Below are positions 16,616 through 26,229 of a DNA stretch of 64,000 nt, in pieces. The DNA is from QYOJ01 sp964616825 (GTDB lineage Bacteria > Bacteroidota > Bacteroidia > Bacteroidales > FEN-979): positions 1-64,000 of the forward strand of contig CAZTSX010000002.1 in assembly GCA_964616825.1 (NCBI GenBank). Direction: 5' to 3'. The notes under the pieces were generated by a model. It was not told where the DNA came from. It saw only the letters and a list, made by a program, of their open reading frames with translations, and ran no database searches. The position numbers and the translations under genes were made by a program. The stretch's first letter is position 1; the number at the start of each line of letters is the position of its first letter.

Positions 16616-19162
16616 ATGTATCAATCAAAAAGAGTTGAAGAGTTTGGGAAATTGGTTAATAACAAGTTCGATATTTATAATAGTTTGTTCCTGAATCTAC
16701 CTTATACCCAGGATAATAATATTGGCATGCTTATTCCAATGCTTTATCGTGTATGTAAACAAGGGCTTGAAGCAGGAGATAGTCCTCTGGAGATTCTTGA
16801 TTCCTTTTTTCGCAACTTCGGAAACATTGAGAAGGAAAAAGATAAAACCGATTTCATGTTCAGGGTCATTCAGTACGTCGAAAGACAGGTTGTACTTTTC
16901 GACAGTGTAGAAGATGCTGCTTTTACTAAATTACATGAACCGGGGAATGATCTTACCATTAGTGATTTCTTTCAATTAGCAGATAGTCAAAAAAGTTGGG
17001 ACAGAATTGCAGAGAAATTATCAACTTTCAGCGTTCGAATCGTATTTACAGCTCATCCGACACAGTTCTATCCACCCTCAGTTCTGGATATCATCAATAG
17101 GTTAAGATCGCTCATTGCCAGCGACAAAATTGATGAAGTAGACATGACGTTGCAGCAACTGGGATTGACTTCGTTGATTAACCCTGAAAAACCCACCCCC
17201 CTTGATGAAGCGAAAAATATTATCTACTTCCTTAGAAATGTGTACTATCACGCTGTTGGTGATCTCTATTCCTATATCAAAGAGAATGTCAGAGCGAATG
17301 ATTTTGATAATCCCAACATCATCAAACTGGGATTTTGGCCGGGCGGTGACCGGGATGGAAATCCGTTTGTCACGTCCGACATCACGATGGATGTGGCGGA
17401 TGAATTGCGCATGACACTGATGAAATGCTATTACCATGATGTAAAGGGATTGCAGCATAAGCTCACCTTCAAAGAGGCTGAAGATATACTTAAGGATCTG
17501 AGGGACAAGTTATACAGTACCATGTTTAATCCGGCTAAATCCATTAGCTACAAAGAGATTATCAACCCCCTTTACGCTGTAAGAGAATTAGTGGTTAATA
17601 ACTACCACAACCTTTATCTGAAAGATCTTGATAACCTGATTGGAAAAGTCAGCATATTCAGGATCCATTTTGCAACACTTGATATCAGGCAAGACCATAG
17701 CATACACAAAAAAGTAGTAGAAGCTGTTCTTAAGAAAGAAGGGATTATCTCAGAGAGTTTAGATGAACCTGGAAAAGATGAATTGATCCAGATTCTGCTT
17801 CATGAAAATCTACGTGTCGATGCCCGCAATTTCAAGGAAGAGATCATTAAGGACACGATCAGGAATATTTCGCAGTTAAAAACCATTCAAAGCAAAAATG
17901 GTGAAGAAGGTTGTAATCGATACATTGTAAGTAATTCTGAAGATTTATTTTCTGTTCTTTTTGTCTATGGCTTATTCAGATGGTGTGGTTGGGAAGATCA
18001 AAATATACCATTTGATATAATCCCGCTTTTTGAGACGATAAAGGGGATGGAGAGTTCTGAATTAACCATTCAAGAGTTGTTTGATCTTCCTGAATACAGA
18101 TCCCACATCTTTCAACGTAATGATAAACAAACGATTATGCTGGGTTTTTCTGACGGAACCAAAAATGGTGGATATCTGAAAGCAAACTGGTCAATATTTA
18201 AGACGAAGGAAAAATTAACTGCCATTTGTGAAAAAAACAGTATCAAAGCAATTTTCTTTGATGGACGAGGCGGGCCACCTGCCCGTGGTGGAGGCAAGTC
18301 CCATCGTTTCTATGCTGCACAAAGTCAATTTATCGCCAATCATGAAATTCAATTGACTATCCAGGGGCAAACGATTACCAGTAAATATGGAACCGAAGAG
18401 CAATTCATTCATAATTGCGAGCAATTGCTTACAGCGGGATTATCCAGGAATTTTTTAGGAAAGGAAAATATTATTTCCAAAGAGGAAAGACAATTATTAG
18501 ACAAGCTGGCCACCATCAGTTTTGATAAATATACCGAGCTGAAAGAGCATAAGATGTTCATTCCGTACCTTGAAACCAAAAGTGCGCTAAGGTATTATGA
18601 TCAGGCGAATATCGGAAGCAGACCTGGCAAAAGAGGCGATACGAAGAAACTGGAACTGACAGACCTGAGGGCTATTTCCTTTGTTGGTTCATGGAGTCAG
18701 TTAAAGCAAAATGTGCCCGGTTATTTCGGAATTGGAACGGCAATTCAGGCTTTGATAATAAAGGGCAAACGTGAAGAGTTAAAGAAAATGTTCAGGGAAA
18801 TTTCATTCTTTAAAGCCCTTATCCTTAACAGCATGATGTCTTTGTCCAAATCTAATTTTGAGTTGACTGAATACATCCGGGAAGATGAGAAATACAAAGA
18901 TTTCTGGAACATACTCTATGAAGAATACAAATTATCTAAGGAGATGGTATTACTCATTTCTGATTTCAGCATGTTGATGGAAGAAGAACCGATATCCAGG
19001 GAATCGATTAGAATCAGGGAAAAAATCGTTTTGCCCTTATTGGTTATCCAACAATACGGGCTTCAAAAAATCAGTCAGAATACCAGGAATAAAAGTATAT
19101 ATGAGAAAATAGTTACAAGGTCTTTATATGGGAATATCAATGCAAGCAGAAACTCTGTTTAA
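16616..19162 (+). CDS. ppc: Phosphoenolpyruvate carboxylase
   Basis: PEP carboxylase makes oxaloacetate from PEP and bicarbonate, refilling the TCA cycle. The 848-residue protein has the family's signature motifs: VFTAHPTQ (catalytic His, about residue 146), WPGGDRDGNP (about 243), and FDGRGGPPARGGG (about 550, the mobile glycine-rich loop). The last active-site Arg region is QANIGSRPGKR. In many homologues the first motif reads TAHPTE; here it is TAHPTQ. It ends 5 bases from the convergent qmoC. In a cell using sulfur compounds as electron donor or acceptor it would serve anaplerotic carbon fixation, but this link is inference. Confidence 0.95.
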   Translation: MYQSKRVEEFGKLVNNKFDIYNSLFLNLPYTQDNNIGMLIPMLYRVCKQGLEAGDSPLEILDSFFRNFGNIEKEKDKTDFMFRVIQYVERQVVLFDSVEDAAFTKLHEPGNDLTISDFFQLADSQKSWDRIAEKLSTFSVRIVFTAHPTQFYPPSVLDIINRLRSLIASDKIDEVDMTLQQLGLTSLINPEKPTPLDEAKNIIYFLRNVYYHAVGDLYSYIKENVRANDFDNPNIIKLGFWPGGDRDGNPFVTSDITMDVADELRMTLMKCYYHDVKGLQHKLTFKEAEDILKDLRDKLYSTMFNPAKSISYKEIINPLYAVRELVVNNYHNLYLKDLDNLIGKVSIFRIHFATLDIRQDHSIHKKVVEAVLKKEGIISESLDEPGKDELIQILLHENLRVDARNFKEEIIKDTIRNISQLKTIQSKNGEEGCNRYIVSNSEDLFSVLFVYGLFRWCGWEDQNIPFDIIPLFETIKGMESSELTIQELFDLPEYRSHIFQRNDKQTIMLGFSDGTKNGGYLKANWSIFKTKEKLTAICEKNSIKAIFFDGRGGPPARGGGKSHRFYAAQSQFIANHEIQLTIQGQTITSKYGTEEQFIHNCEQLLTAGLSRNFLGKENIISKEERQLLDKLATISFDKYTELKEHKMFIPYLETKSALRYYDQANIGSRPGKRGDTKKLELTDLRAISFVGSWSQLKQNVPGYFGIGTAIQALIIKGKREELKKMFREISFFKALILNSMMSLSKSNFELTEYIREDEKYKDFWNILYEEYKLSKEMVLLISDFSMLMEEEPISRESIRIREKIVLPLLVIQQYGLQKISQNTRNKSIYEKIVTRSLYGNINASRNSV

Positions 19163-19167
19163 CCCAA

Positions 19168-20262
19168 TTACTTTCTCCCGATTGAATGAGCATAGGTAAG
19201 CGCCAATGTTCGGTATGCCATGTGCGCAAACTTCGTGTAAGGCAGATAGATAATCACAAACCACACACAAACGAGGTGAAAGAAATAGAGGTGATAGGCT
19301 GAATCCCAATTCTGAAAACGGGCGAATTGAACCACGATCCCGGAAATCGTCAGCAGGAAAAAGGAAATAAGCAACAACCAGTCAGAATAGCTGCTGTTTC
19401 CATAGGCACGCTTATTAACCAGGCGATTGATGATCATGATGCTCAAACCAACAGTTAACATGAGACCTGCCACATTGCCAACTATTTTGAACGGATTAAT
19501 CATACTTAGGGGGTAGTTGTGAGTGATTGCTGCAATAATGGCATAGGCTGTTACAAACAGCAACAGCACAAACCCATAGAATACCAGAAGGTGTGCCACC
19601 TTTCGCGAACGCTGTGCGGTGCACTCCCCAAACCGGGTATGCAACCATATCTCTCTCTTTACCTGCCACAGACTTCTGAAAAAACTTTGTTTGGGTTTAA
19701 GCCCAGGAAACCCGGATTTGAGATCATTCCAGAATTTCATCAGACCGTAAGCTGCCAGTCCATAAATCAGGACCGTAATGATGGTAAACGATCCATTCAA
19801 CCAGGCATGAGGAAAAAACGCCGAATAGTTCACCGGACCTTCAGGAATGGCTAATGTGCCAGCCATCAAAAGAATAGCTATGATGATGATGACCGGGATG
19901 AGAAGAGCCACAGGAAGCCATGCGGGGTTGCTGACCAATGTTCCTAAAAAATTTGGGCGTGCATAATACCTGTAACTTATTTGCCTGACCGATGAAAGGA
20001 CATCAGAGGGTTTGACGCTTCGCGGACAATGTGTGGTGCAATCGCCGCATTGATGGCACAGCCAGATATCGGGATTCCCAATGAGCTTATCTTTCAAGCC
20101 CCAGGCCGCCCAGATCATCTCTTTGCGCGGGAAAGGCCTCTCTGCGGGAGCCAGGGTGCAAACAACTGAACAGGTACCACACTGGATGCACTCATTCAAT
20201 GAGGATTTGCTGCTTCTCTTGAGCTCTTTCTTAAATGCGATATCAGGAGCAATTTCCAGCAT
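19168..20262 (-). CDS. qmoC: QmoC, membrane subunit of the quinone-interacting oxidoreductase
   Basis: The 364-residue protein fuses an N-terminal HdrC-like ferredoxin domain to a membrane domain. The two [4Fe-4S] motifs are CIQCGTCSVVC (about 25-35) and CHQCGDCTTHCP (about 68-79). At least five hydrophobic helices follow (from about 112 on), the later part resembling the cytochrome b subunit of nitrate reductase, with several His as possible haem ligands (HLLVFYGF, YLYFFHLVCVW). QmoC links the QmoAB flavoproteins to the quinone pool. It starts 6 bases after qmoB and is the last gene of the apr-qmo operon. Confidence 0.92.
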   Translation of the reverse strand: MLEIAPDIAFKKELKRSSKSSLNECIQCGTCSVVCTLAPAERPFPRKEMIWAAWGLKDKLIGNPDIWLCHQCGDCTTHCPRSVKPSDVLSSVRQISYRYYARPNFLGTLVSNPAWLPVALLIPVIIIIAILLMAGTLAIPEGPVNYSAFFPHAWLNGSFTIITVLIYGLAAYGLMKFWNDLKSGFPGLKPKQSFFRSLWQVKREIWLHTRFGECTAQRSRKVAHLLVFYGFVLLLFVTAYAIIAAITHNYPLSMINPFKIVGNVAGLMLTVGLSIMIINRLVNKRAYGNSSYSDWLLLISFFLLTISGIVVQFARFQNWDSAYHLYFFHLVCVWFVIIYLPYTKFAHMAYRTLALTYAHSIGRK

Positions 20263-20268
20263 GGCTCG

Positions 20269-22392
20269 TTACATGTCTTTAAACGGATTTGGTCCGATCT
20301 CTTCGATCAAATCCACATACCTGTTGATGATTTCGGGAATCTTATCCCAATCGGTAATTTCCACAAACTCAGTTTTGATACGTTCAGGCTCCAGCATCAT
20401 GGTGACCAGCGTTTCCTGAATATTCTCTCCACGGATTTCAGTCAGTTCGCTTCCATGAATAAAATGGCACTGGTAATCGTCGCCCGGTTTACAGCCAATC
20501 TGTAAAATGCCATCGTATCCGCACGACAGCGCATCGGATATCCAGACGTTGTTAATGGAACCCAGGCAACGCACCGGGATGATTCTCACAAACGGACTGT
20601 ATTTCAACCGCTTGCTGCCAGCCATGTCCATCGCCGGATAGACATCGTTCTCGCAGACAAATACCAGGATCCTGGGTTTTTCCTCAAACTCATCCGGGAT
20701 TTCAACAGCCTTGATCATCGCTGAAACGCTGTTGACGGAGTAGTTTGAAAAGCTGATGATCCGTTCCGGGCAGGAGCCCAGGCAAATACCACATCGACGG
20801 CAACGATTCAGATTGGGAAGTGGTGTTCCTTTTTCAGTCTCATCGTACATGCCAAACGGACACTCCTCGGTGCATCTTTTGCAGTCGGTACACCTGTCCA
20901 TGAACAACTCAGGGAAAGTTTTATCTCCCGAGCGCGGATGCACGGCTTCACCTCTTTTCGTCGCTTCGATACACTGAATGGCTTTGAACATTGCTCCGGC
21001 AGCATCCTCCTCACAGGCAGCAATATCCATTGGAGATCTGACACTCCCTGCTGCGTAGATACCTGTTCGTCTCGTTTCGTAGGGAAAACAGATGAAATGA
21101 GAATCGGAGAAATTGTATTTCAACTCAGGGAGTCCCTTACCCAACCTGTAGTTCAGGTTCAGCTCTTCAGTCCCGGCCGGCATCATCCCTGTAGCCAGGA
21201 TGATCATGTCGACCTGCAGTGAGATATCCTCTCCCAATAGCGTCTCTTTGATTGTGACCCGGAGGTGCTCCTTTTCGGGCAGTACTCCATCAATCTCCCC
21301 TTTGGTAAAGAATACCTGGTCATCGTTTTGTACTGCTTTGTAAAACTCTTCTCCGAATCCGGGTGTCCTGATGTCTTTATAGACAATAAACACCGAAGAG
21401 CCGGGACTCAGCTCACGGATATATTTTGCCTGTTTTAGCGACGTGCTGCAGCAGTAGGTTGAGCAGTAAGGGAGATGGTTGTTGTCTCGTGAGCCGGCAC
21501 ATTGAATGAACAGGATGTTTTCAGGCAACTTGAGACCGGGATTCTCTTTCACCATCTTCTCAAATTCTCCGATGGTAATCACCTTCTTCGACTTGCCATA
21601 CCCCAGGTGCCCCAGGTTGTTCGGATCATACGGCTTCCAGCCCATAGCAGCTACGATAGCTCCTACATTGAACTTCTCCATACTCCCGTTTTGCAAAGTT
21701 ACCTCAAACCCTCCGGGCTGACCCGCGACCTCTTCAATGGTGGTAGAAGTATAGACCTTTATATTGTCATGGCTCCCAATTTCACGCAGTTTGTTATCCA
21801 GTACCGGCTCAACCAGCGCATCAAAAGGGGCCTGTGAAGGATATTGTTTGTACAGCTCTTTTTGCTTCCCGCCAAGGGTATCGTCTTTCTCAACAAGATG
21901 TATTGTATATCCGGCTTTTGCTCCTTCGATGGCTGCCGACATACCGGTTACTCCGCCACCGGCAATAAGGATCTCCGAACTGATATCGTCAGCAATATAT
22001 GGGACAGGATTTTCGGTGTTTTTCACCTTCTCAATCCCCATCCGTAACGAATCATCCGCAGCCATCTGCGTATCTTCATGCCCTGGCTCGAAACACCAGG
22101 CAACCTGTTCCCTCAGGTTTACCCGTTCCAGGAGTATTTTTTCGGGGAAATCAAACACCTCGGTTTTTATTCTCGGAGAACAAGCGGCAATAACTACCGC
22201 ATCAAGTTTGTTTGCTTCACTCTTTCTGAGGATAGAATCATACCCTTCCACCGAGCATAAGGCAGGATGCGTTCCGGCATCGGTCACCTTATATTCTTCC
22301 AGGGCAACCTGCCGGATTTTCTCCACATCAATGCAGTTCCCGATCTCACATCCCGAGCAGATAAAAACGCCTATATGTTTCTCTAAATTCAC
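20269..22392 (-). CDS. qmoB: QmoB, HdrA-like flavoprotein with MvhD domain
   Basis: About 707 residues. It opens with the QmoB Cys segment (IGVFICSGCEIGNC), then an HdrA-type FAD domain (IAGGGVTGMSAAIEGAKAG) and the CAGSRDNNHLPYCSTYCCS cluster motif. Two ferredoxin motifs follow (CTDCKRCTEECP and CRRCGICLGSCP), and then a C-terminal MvhD-like domain (about 585-707, ILVFVCENDVYPAMDMAG). It takes part in electron transfer between APS reductase and quinone. No ATG is available. GTG at 22392 or TTG at 22395 fit the conserved N-terminus, while the GTG at 22440 would put tandem heptamer DNA into the protein. Confidence 0.9.
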   Translation of the reverse strand: MNLEKHIGVFICSGCEIGNCIDVEKIRQVALEEYKVTDAGTHPALCSVEGYDSILRKSEANKLDAVVIAACSPRIKTEVFDFPEKILLERVNLREQVAWCFEPGHEDTQMAADDSLRMGIEKVKNTENPVPYIADDISSEILIAGGGVTGMSAAIEGAKAGYTIHLVEKDDTLGGKQKELYKQYPSQAPFDALVEPVLDNKLREIGSHDNIKVYTSTTIEEVAGQPGGFEVTLQNGSMEKFNVGAIVAAMGWKPYDPNNLGHLGYGKSKKVITIGEFEKMVKENPGLKLPENILFIQCAGSRDNNHLPYCSTYCCSTSLKQAKYIRELSPGSSVFIVYKDIRTPGFGEEFYKAVQNDDQVFFTKGEIDGVLPEKEHLRVTIKETLLGEDISLQVDMIILATGMMPAGTEELNLNYRLGKGLPELKYNFSDSHFICFPYETRRTGIYAAGSVRSPMDIAACEEDAAGAMFKAIQCIEATKRGEAVHPRSGDKTFPELFMDRCTDCKRCTEECPFGMYDETEKGTPLPNLNRCRRCGICLGSCPERIISFSNYSVNSVSAMIKAVEIPDEFEEKPRILVFVCENDVYPAMDMAGSKRLKYSPFVRIIPVRCLGSINNVWISDALSCGYDGILQIGCKPGDDYQCHFIHGSELTEIRGENIQETLVTMMLEPERIKTEFVEITDWDKIPEIINRYVDLIEEIGPNPFKDM

Positions 22393-22399
22393 CAAACTT

Positions 22400-22512
22400 G
22401 TATTTCGCTTTTTGCTTTTCGTATTTCGTATTTCCTTCACCTTATTCCTGCTTTCTTCATCCCTTCTCCCTCGTCCCTCGTCCCTCGTCTCTCTTCCCTC
22501 GTCCCTCTTCCC
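22400..22512. repeat. Two adjoining tandem heptamer arrays filling the qmoA-qmoB spacer
   Basis: Read on the plus strand, 22457-22512 is eight heptamers of consensus TC(A/G/T)TCCC, ending at the base before the qmoA stop codon. 22400-22434 is five heptamers of the type GTATTTC/GCTTTTC, ending about 5-8 bases before the qmoB start. The 22 bases between them (22435-22456) also keep the 7-base phase loosely. The spacer is thus almost wholly repeat inside an operon. Confidence 0.85.
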
Positions 22513-23745
22513 TTATTGCATTGCTTTCAGCGCAGCAGCTGTAGCTTCTTTCACTGATGATGAAACATCCATGGGCTTCGTACTGCACGCGATTCCAAAG
22601 ATGCCCTCTTTCTGCTCATCTGTCAGGAATCCATCATTATCTGTGATAAACATGGTGGCAGGTGGATGAGGCACGATGCCCGTAGCCAGCACCACCATAT
22701 CTGCTTCATACCTCTCCTTCACCCCATGCAAAATATCTTCAGCCTCTACGATCAGCTTTTTCGTTTCAGAATGTTCCTCTATCCGGCCTACTTTTCCTTT
22801 GATTAAAGCGATGTTATCATGTTGTTCCACCCGTTGAAGAAAATCTTCATTCCGGCCGGAGACCCGGAGATCAATATAGAAAATCTTAACCTTGCAATCG
22901 GGTAGTTTATCCTGTATGGATAGCGCGTGTTTCAGTGAAGCCGAACAACATACCGCCGAACAGTAGGGGAGATGATTTTCATCGCGGGAACCGGCGCACT
23001 GGACAAATGCGATCTCCTTGGGCTCTCCCTTGTCGGATGGCCTGAGCAGCTTGCCATTACCGGGTCCGTTTGGAGCGAGCAACCGTTCGAATTCCACATT
23101 GGTAACAATGTTTTCAGAAGATAGATAGTTTAGTGTTTCCAATCTTCCTGCATCGGCGTTTTGCCATCCTGAAGCAACGATGACAGCGCTTACCTCAGCC
23201 ACTGTTTTTTCTTCCCGAGCAGAAAAGTCTATAGCGTTGTAACTGCATACATCAACACACTTATTGCAAGACTCTTTTTTACAGTATTGATCATCGATGG
23301 TGAACTTCATGGGGAAAGCCATCTCGTGCGGAAGGAAAATTGCTTTGGTGTTCGTCAGGCTGTAGTTGAATTCATCTGGCCTCTCTTCAGGGCATACGTC
23401 CACACAATCTCCACAAGCGGTACAGGTATCTTTGACATTTCGTGGCGCTGTTAGGATCTCAGCCTGGAAATTCCCTTTCTCACCGTTGATATTCCGGACG
23501 GTTGAAGAGGGATAGATGTTGATCCGGGGATTTTGCCGGATCCTTCTGAAATTGATTTCCAGTCCGCAGCTCGGGGGACATAATTTCGGGAAGTAATTAT
23601 TCATCTTAACCACATTCCCTCCCAGGTAAGGTTTCTGTTCCACCAGGATCACCTCCCGGCCTGCTTCAGCAAGTTCAACGGCAGCAGTAATCCCGCTGAT
23701 TCCTCCTCCAATTATCAGTATTGGTTTTTGTTCGCTCGAGTCCAA
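22513..23745 (-). CDS. qmoA: QmoA, HdrA-like FAD/Fe-S flavoprotein
   Basis: The 410-residue soluble flavoprotein starts with an FAD dinucleotide motif (ILIIGGGISGITAAVELAEAG). It carries CTACGDCVDVCP (about 120), a second Cys set CKKESCNKCVDVC (about 168), and the HdrA-type CAGSRDENHLPYCSAVCCS (about 263). The C-terminus SSSVKEATAAALKAMQ is typical of HdrA-like proteins. In sulfate reducers and green sulfur bacteria QmoA works with QmoB and QmoC to pass electrons between quinone and AprAB. The only start in frame is TTG; it lies 27 bases after the aprA stop. Confidence 0.92.
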   Translation of the reverse strand: MDSSEQKPILIIGGGISGITAAVELAEAGREVILVEQKPYLGGNVVKMNNYFPKLCPPSCGLEINFRRIRQNPRINIYPSSTVRNINGEKGNFQAEILTAPRNVKDTCTACGDCVDVCPEERPDEFNYSLTNTKAIFLPHEMAFPMKFTIDDQYCKKESCNKCVDVCSYNAIDFSAREEKTVAEVSAVIVASGWQNADAGRLETLNYLSSENIVTNVEFERLLAPNGPGNGKLLRPSDKGEPKEIAFVQCAGSRDENHLPYCSAVCCSASLKHALSIQDKLPDCKVKIFYIDLRVSGRNEDFLQRVEQHDNIALIKGKVGRIEEHSETKKLIVEAEDILHGVKERYEADMVVLATGIVPHPPATMFITDNDGFLTDEQKEGIFGIACSTKPMDVSSSVKEATAAALKAMQ

Positions 23746-23772
23746 TGATAAAAATTTTGGAGTTGGTTGCTA

Positions 23773-25656
23773 TCAGATCTCTTCGATCTCTCTCTTGAGC
23801 ATTTCCCAGGCGCCGGTTTTGGGATCCCACCTGCAATTGGCAAAACATTCCCAATCTTCCTTCATCTCAGGGTAATCGGTACGGAAATAGTAGCCCGGCC
23901 AACGGGTCTCTTCCCTGAACAGAATGGTTCGGATATGCGATTCCGCCTGCCACATCCGATGCACGTTTTCCCAGCAGCGCATCAGTTCATTCAGATCGGA
24001 AGCAGCCAGTTTCCCGGCATCTTCTTTCATGTATTGCAGGAATTCAAGGCCTTTTTCCAGCAAGGCTTTCGACGTTTTAAATCCAACTGAAGTTCCACCG
24101 GCATACTCATCCATAATTTTCTGCAGACGGAACATAAACATCCTGGGTTTGATGAAGTTCGGGTTCACATCAGCATCGTTAGCATAATCTTTATGTTCGT
24201 CGAAAGTAAAGAGAGGCTGCAGGATCCGTTTTTTCATCTCCTCAATACCGGCATCATCGAATAGGCCCGGGGCCGGATTATCGGCACAGAACGCCAGGGC
24301 TGACTTGGCTGCAATTCTCCCTTCAGTGAATGAGCCCGATGAGAACTTATGCGATGATGCGCCGGATGCATCTCCGGCAGCAAAAAGCCCTTTTACCGTG
24401 GTCATGTTGGCATACCCCCAGAATTTATTGGCAGGGGCCAGATCTTCCGGTCCGCTGATCCATGCTCCGGAAGCGCCTGAATGCGAGCTGATAAAGTAAG
24501 GCTCACAAGCAGCAATTTCGGAGGGTGTCTCCTCCGGCGTGATATTATGGGCCGCCCAGTTCAGGGCCTGGCTGATCGTCATATCGAGAAAATCTTCCCA
24601 CGCCTCCGATTCCAGTTCTTTCAATTTGCGCCTGGCCTGTTTTTCATCGGGGATATTGGCTACCAGCTCTCTGATGGCTTCATCCGTTCGCATGTAGATC
24701 GGACCGTTGCCCGCTTCCACTTCCTGCATCATCAGGTAGTTTCTCAGGTTAGCCGGAGTGGGTTTAGCCGTACCATAAGGCGCCCATTTCTCAAGCTCGG
24801 CAGCCCGGGTCTCCATGTAATCTTCTCCTTTGGCATTGGTTGCCTTGGATTTAAATAACAGAAACCAGGCGCCTACAGGGCCATATGAATCTTTGAACCG
24901 GACAGGCACAAACCGAACCTCCTGACAAGTCATTTCAGCTCCGGCTACCAGGGTGAAGTAGGCACTGGCACCCGAGTTAAACGGCGGATACCACGACCGG
25001 CCCAGCCCTTCTCCCACCGAACGGGGACGAAACACATGAACAGCTCCTCCCATCACATCCAGTACAGCCTTCGCTTTGAAAATATAGAATTTATTTTCGC
25101 GCACACTGAAGCCGGCTGCACCCACACAACGTCCACCATCCATTATGGGTTCCGTAATAAAAACACGTTCAATATATTGCCCGTTATCACCAAGTTCCTT
25201 AAGAGCGTTTTTTGCGGCTTCGGAAACAATACTTTTATACGATTCACCATGAATCATGATTTGCCAGCGGCCTTCGTTTACATAGTTACCTTCATCATCT
25301 TTCCAGATAGGGAGTCCCCATTTCTCAAATAGGTGGACCGATGAATCAACATGCCGGGCAATATTAGCTACCAGGTCATCGCGGGCGATTCCCATCAGGT
25401 CGTTCTTCACATAATTGATATAATCCTCAACCGTGTTTTTCCCGTTCTTCAATCCCAGGTAGAGGTTGATGGCGGAAAGCCCCATAGCTACTGCGCCACT
25501 GCGTTCCATGGCAGCTTTGTCGACAACAGTGACTTTCATGTTGTGCTGTTTGGCCCAGTGAGCCGCTTCAAAAGCGGCGCCACAGGCAGCCATCCCGCCA
25601 CCCAATATTAATAAATCGGTCTCTATCAGTATGGTTTCAAAATTGTCAATGTTCAT
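23773..25656 (-). CDS. aprA: Adenylylsulfate (APS) reductase, alpha subunit
   Basis: The FAD subunit of dissimilatory APS reductase, which interconverts APS and AMP plus sulfite in the cytoplasm. The 627-residue protein keeps the family landmarks: the FAD motif GGGMAACGAAFEAAHW (about 17), GLSAINLYLG, KNDLMGIARDDLVANIARHVDSS, and GRWQIMIHGESYK. Further on are CQEVRFVPVRFKDSYGPVGAWFL, SSHSGASGAWISGPED with the conserved active-site His, and GDASGASSHKFSSGSFTEGR. Nothing suggests inactivation. Whether it works in the reductive or oxidative direction cannot be told from sequence alone. It follows aprB by 8 bases. Confidence 0.96.
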   Translation of the reverse strand: MNIDNFETILIETDLLILGGGMAACGAAFEAAHWAKQHNMKVTVVDKAAMERSGAVAMGLSAINLYLGLKNGKNTVEDYINYVKNDLMGIARDDLVANIARHVDSSVHLFEKWGLPIWKDDEGNYVNEGRWQIMIHGESYKSIVSEAAKNALKELGDNGQYIERVFITEPIMDGGRCVGAAGFSVRENKFYIFKAKAVLDVMGGAVHVFRPRSVGEGLGRSWYPPFNSGASAYFTLVAGAEMTCQEVRFVPVRFKDSYGPVGAWFLLFKSKATNAKGEDYMETRAAELEKWAPYGTAKPTPANLRNYLMMQEVEAGNGPIYMRTDEAIRELVANIPDEKQARRKLKELESEAWEDFLDMTISQALNWAAHNITPEETPSEIAACEPYFISSHSGASGAWISGPEDLAPANKFWGYANMTTVKGLFAAGDASGASSHKFSSGSFTEGRIAAKSALAFCADNPAPGLFDDAGIEEMKKRILQPLFTFDEHKDYANDADVNPNFIKPRMFMFRLQKIMDEYAGGTSVGFKTSKALLEKGLEFLQYMKEDAGKLAASDLNELMRCWENVHRMWQAESHIRTILFREETRWPGYYFRTDYPEMKEDWECFANCRWDPKTGAWEMLKREIEEI

Positions 25657-25664
25657 CGTGCTTG

Positions 25665-26099
25665 TTATTTCCGGTATAGATCTGTCCCGATAGATTCGGG
25701 CTCCGTTCTCAGGTGAGGATCTTTCAAATCTTTTGTGGCTGTTGAAAATCCTGCTGCGGGTTCGATGCTTCCTTCAGGTGTGGTTCGGATTGGAAATTTA
25801 AATCGCTTCACGGTCTGATTTCTGAACCTGACAGCCCACAGGATTGAATCAGTACTTCGCATGGGTTGCACAGTGGCACCCAGTGGCATGAAATCAGCAT
25901 ATCCTCTTACTTCAATAGCCTGGGTGGGGCATATTTTCACACAGCTGTAACATTCCCAGCACATGTCAACTGCCCTGTTGTATGCTTTATTGGTTTCTTT
26001 ATCCAGTATCAACAGGTCGTTGGGACAAATATACTGGCAGGCTGTACGGTCTTGAGCCTTACAACCATCGCACTTTTCATTGATTACAAAACTAGGCAT
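25665..26099 (-). CDS. aprB: Adenylylsulfate (APS) reductase, beta subunit
   Basis: The 144-residue iron-sulfur subunit holds two [4Fe-4S] clusters: CDGCKAQDRTACQYICP (about 10-26) and CWECYSCVKICP (about 47-58). The downstream motif VRGYADFMPLG is also conserved. The clusters carry electrons from the surface to the FAD in AprA. I set the start at the ATG at 26099, giving MPSFVINEKCDGCK as in known AprB; the frame is open 16 codons further upstream. It is the first gene of aprBA-qmoABC, behind a -7 element on the divergent spacer. Confidence 0.95.
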   Translation of the reverse strand: MPSFVINEKCDGCKAQDRTACQYICPNDLLILDKETNKAYNRAVDMCWECYSCVKICPTQAIEVRGYADFMPLGATVQPMRSTDSILWAVRFRNQTVKRFKFPIRTTPEGSIEPAAGFSTATKDLKDPHLRTEPESIGTDLYRK

Positions 26100-26126
26100 G
26101 AAATGGAGATTAGTCAGGATAAAACA

Positions 26127-26134
26127 CAAACATA
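26127..26134 (-). promoter_or_regulatory. -7 promoter element of the aprBA-qmoABC operon
   Basis: The minus strand reads TATGTTTG, a perfect TAnnTTTG, 27 bases before the aprB ATG. A TTTG lies only 10 bases upstream of it, too close for a normal -33, so an activator or another sigma factor may be needed. Confidence 0.5.
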
Positions 26135-26229
26135 ATAAAATATTCAAATGACAGGATAGATGGAAGCGGAATTTATGCAGATCTATGTATATTCGCTGGA
26201 ATAAAAGTGCAGGTATTCAATAATAAAAG

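Noticed and set aside
22393..22440. N-terminal extension of QmoB from the GTG at 22440
   Set aside because: The added residues are a translation of GTATTTC-type heptamers and do not match the QmoB N-terminus.
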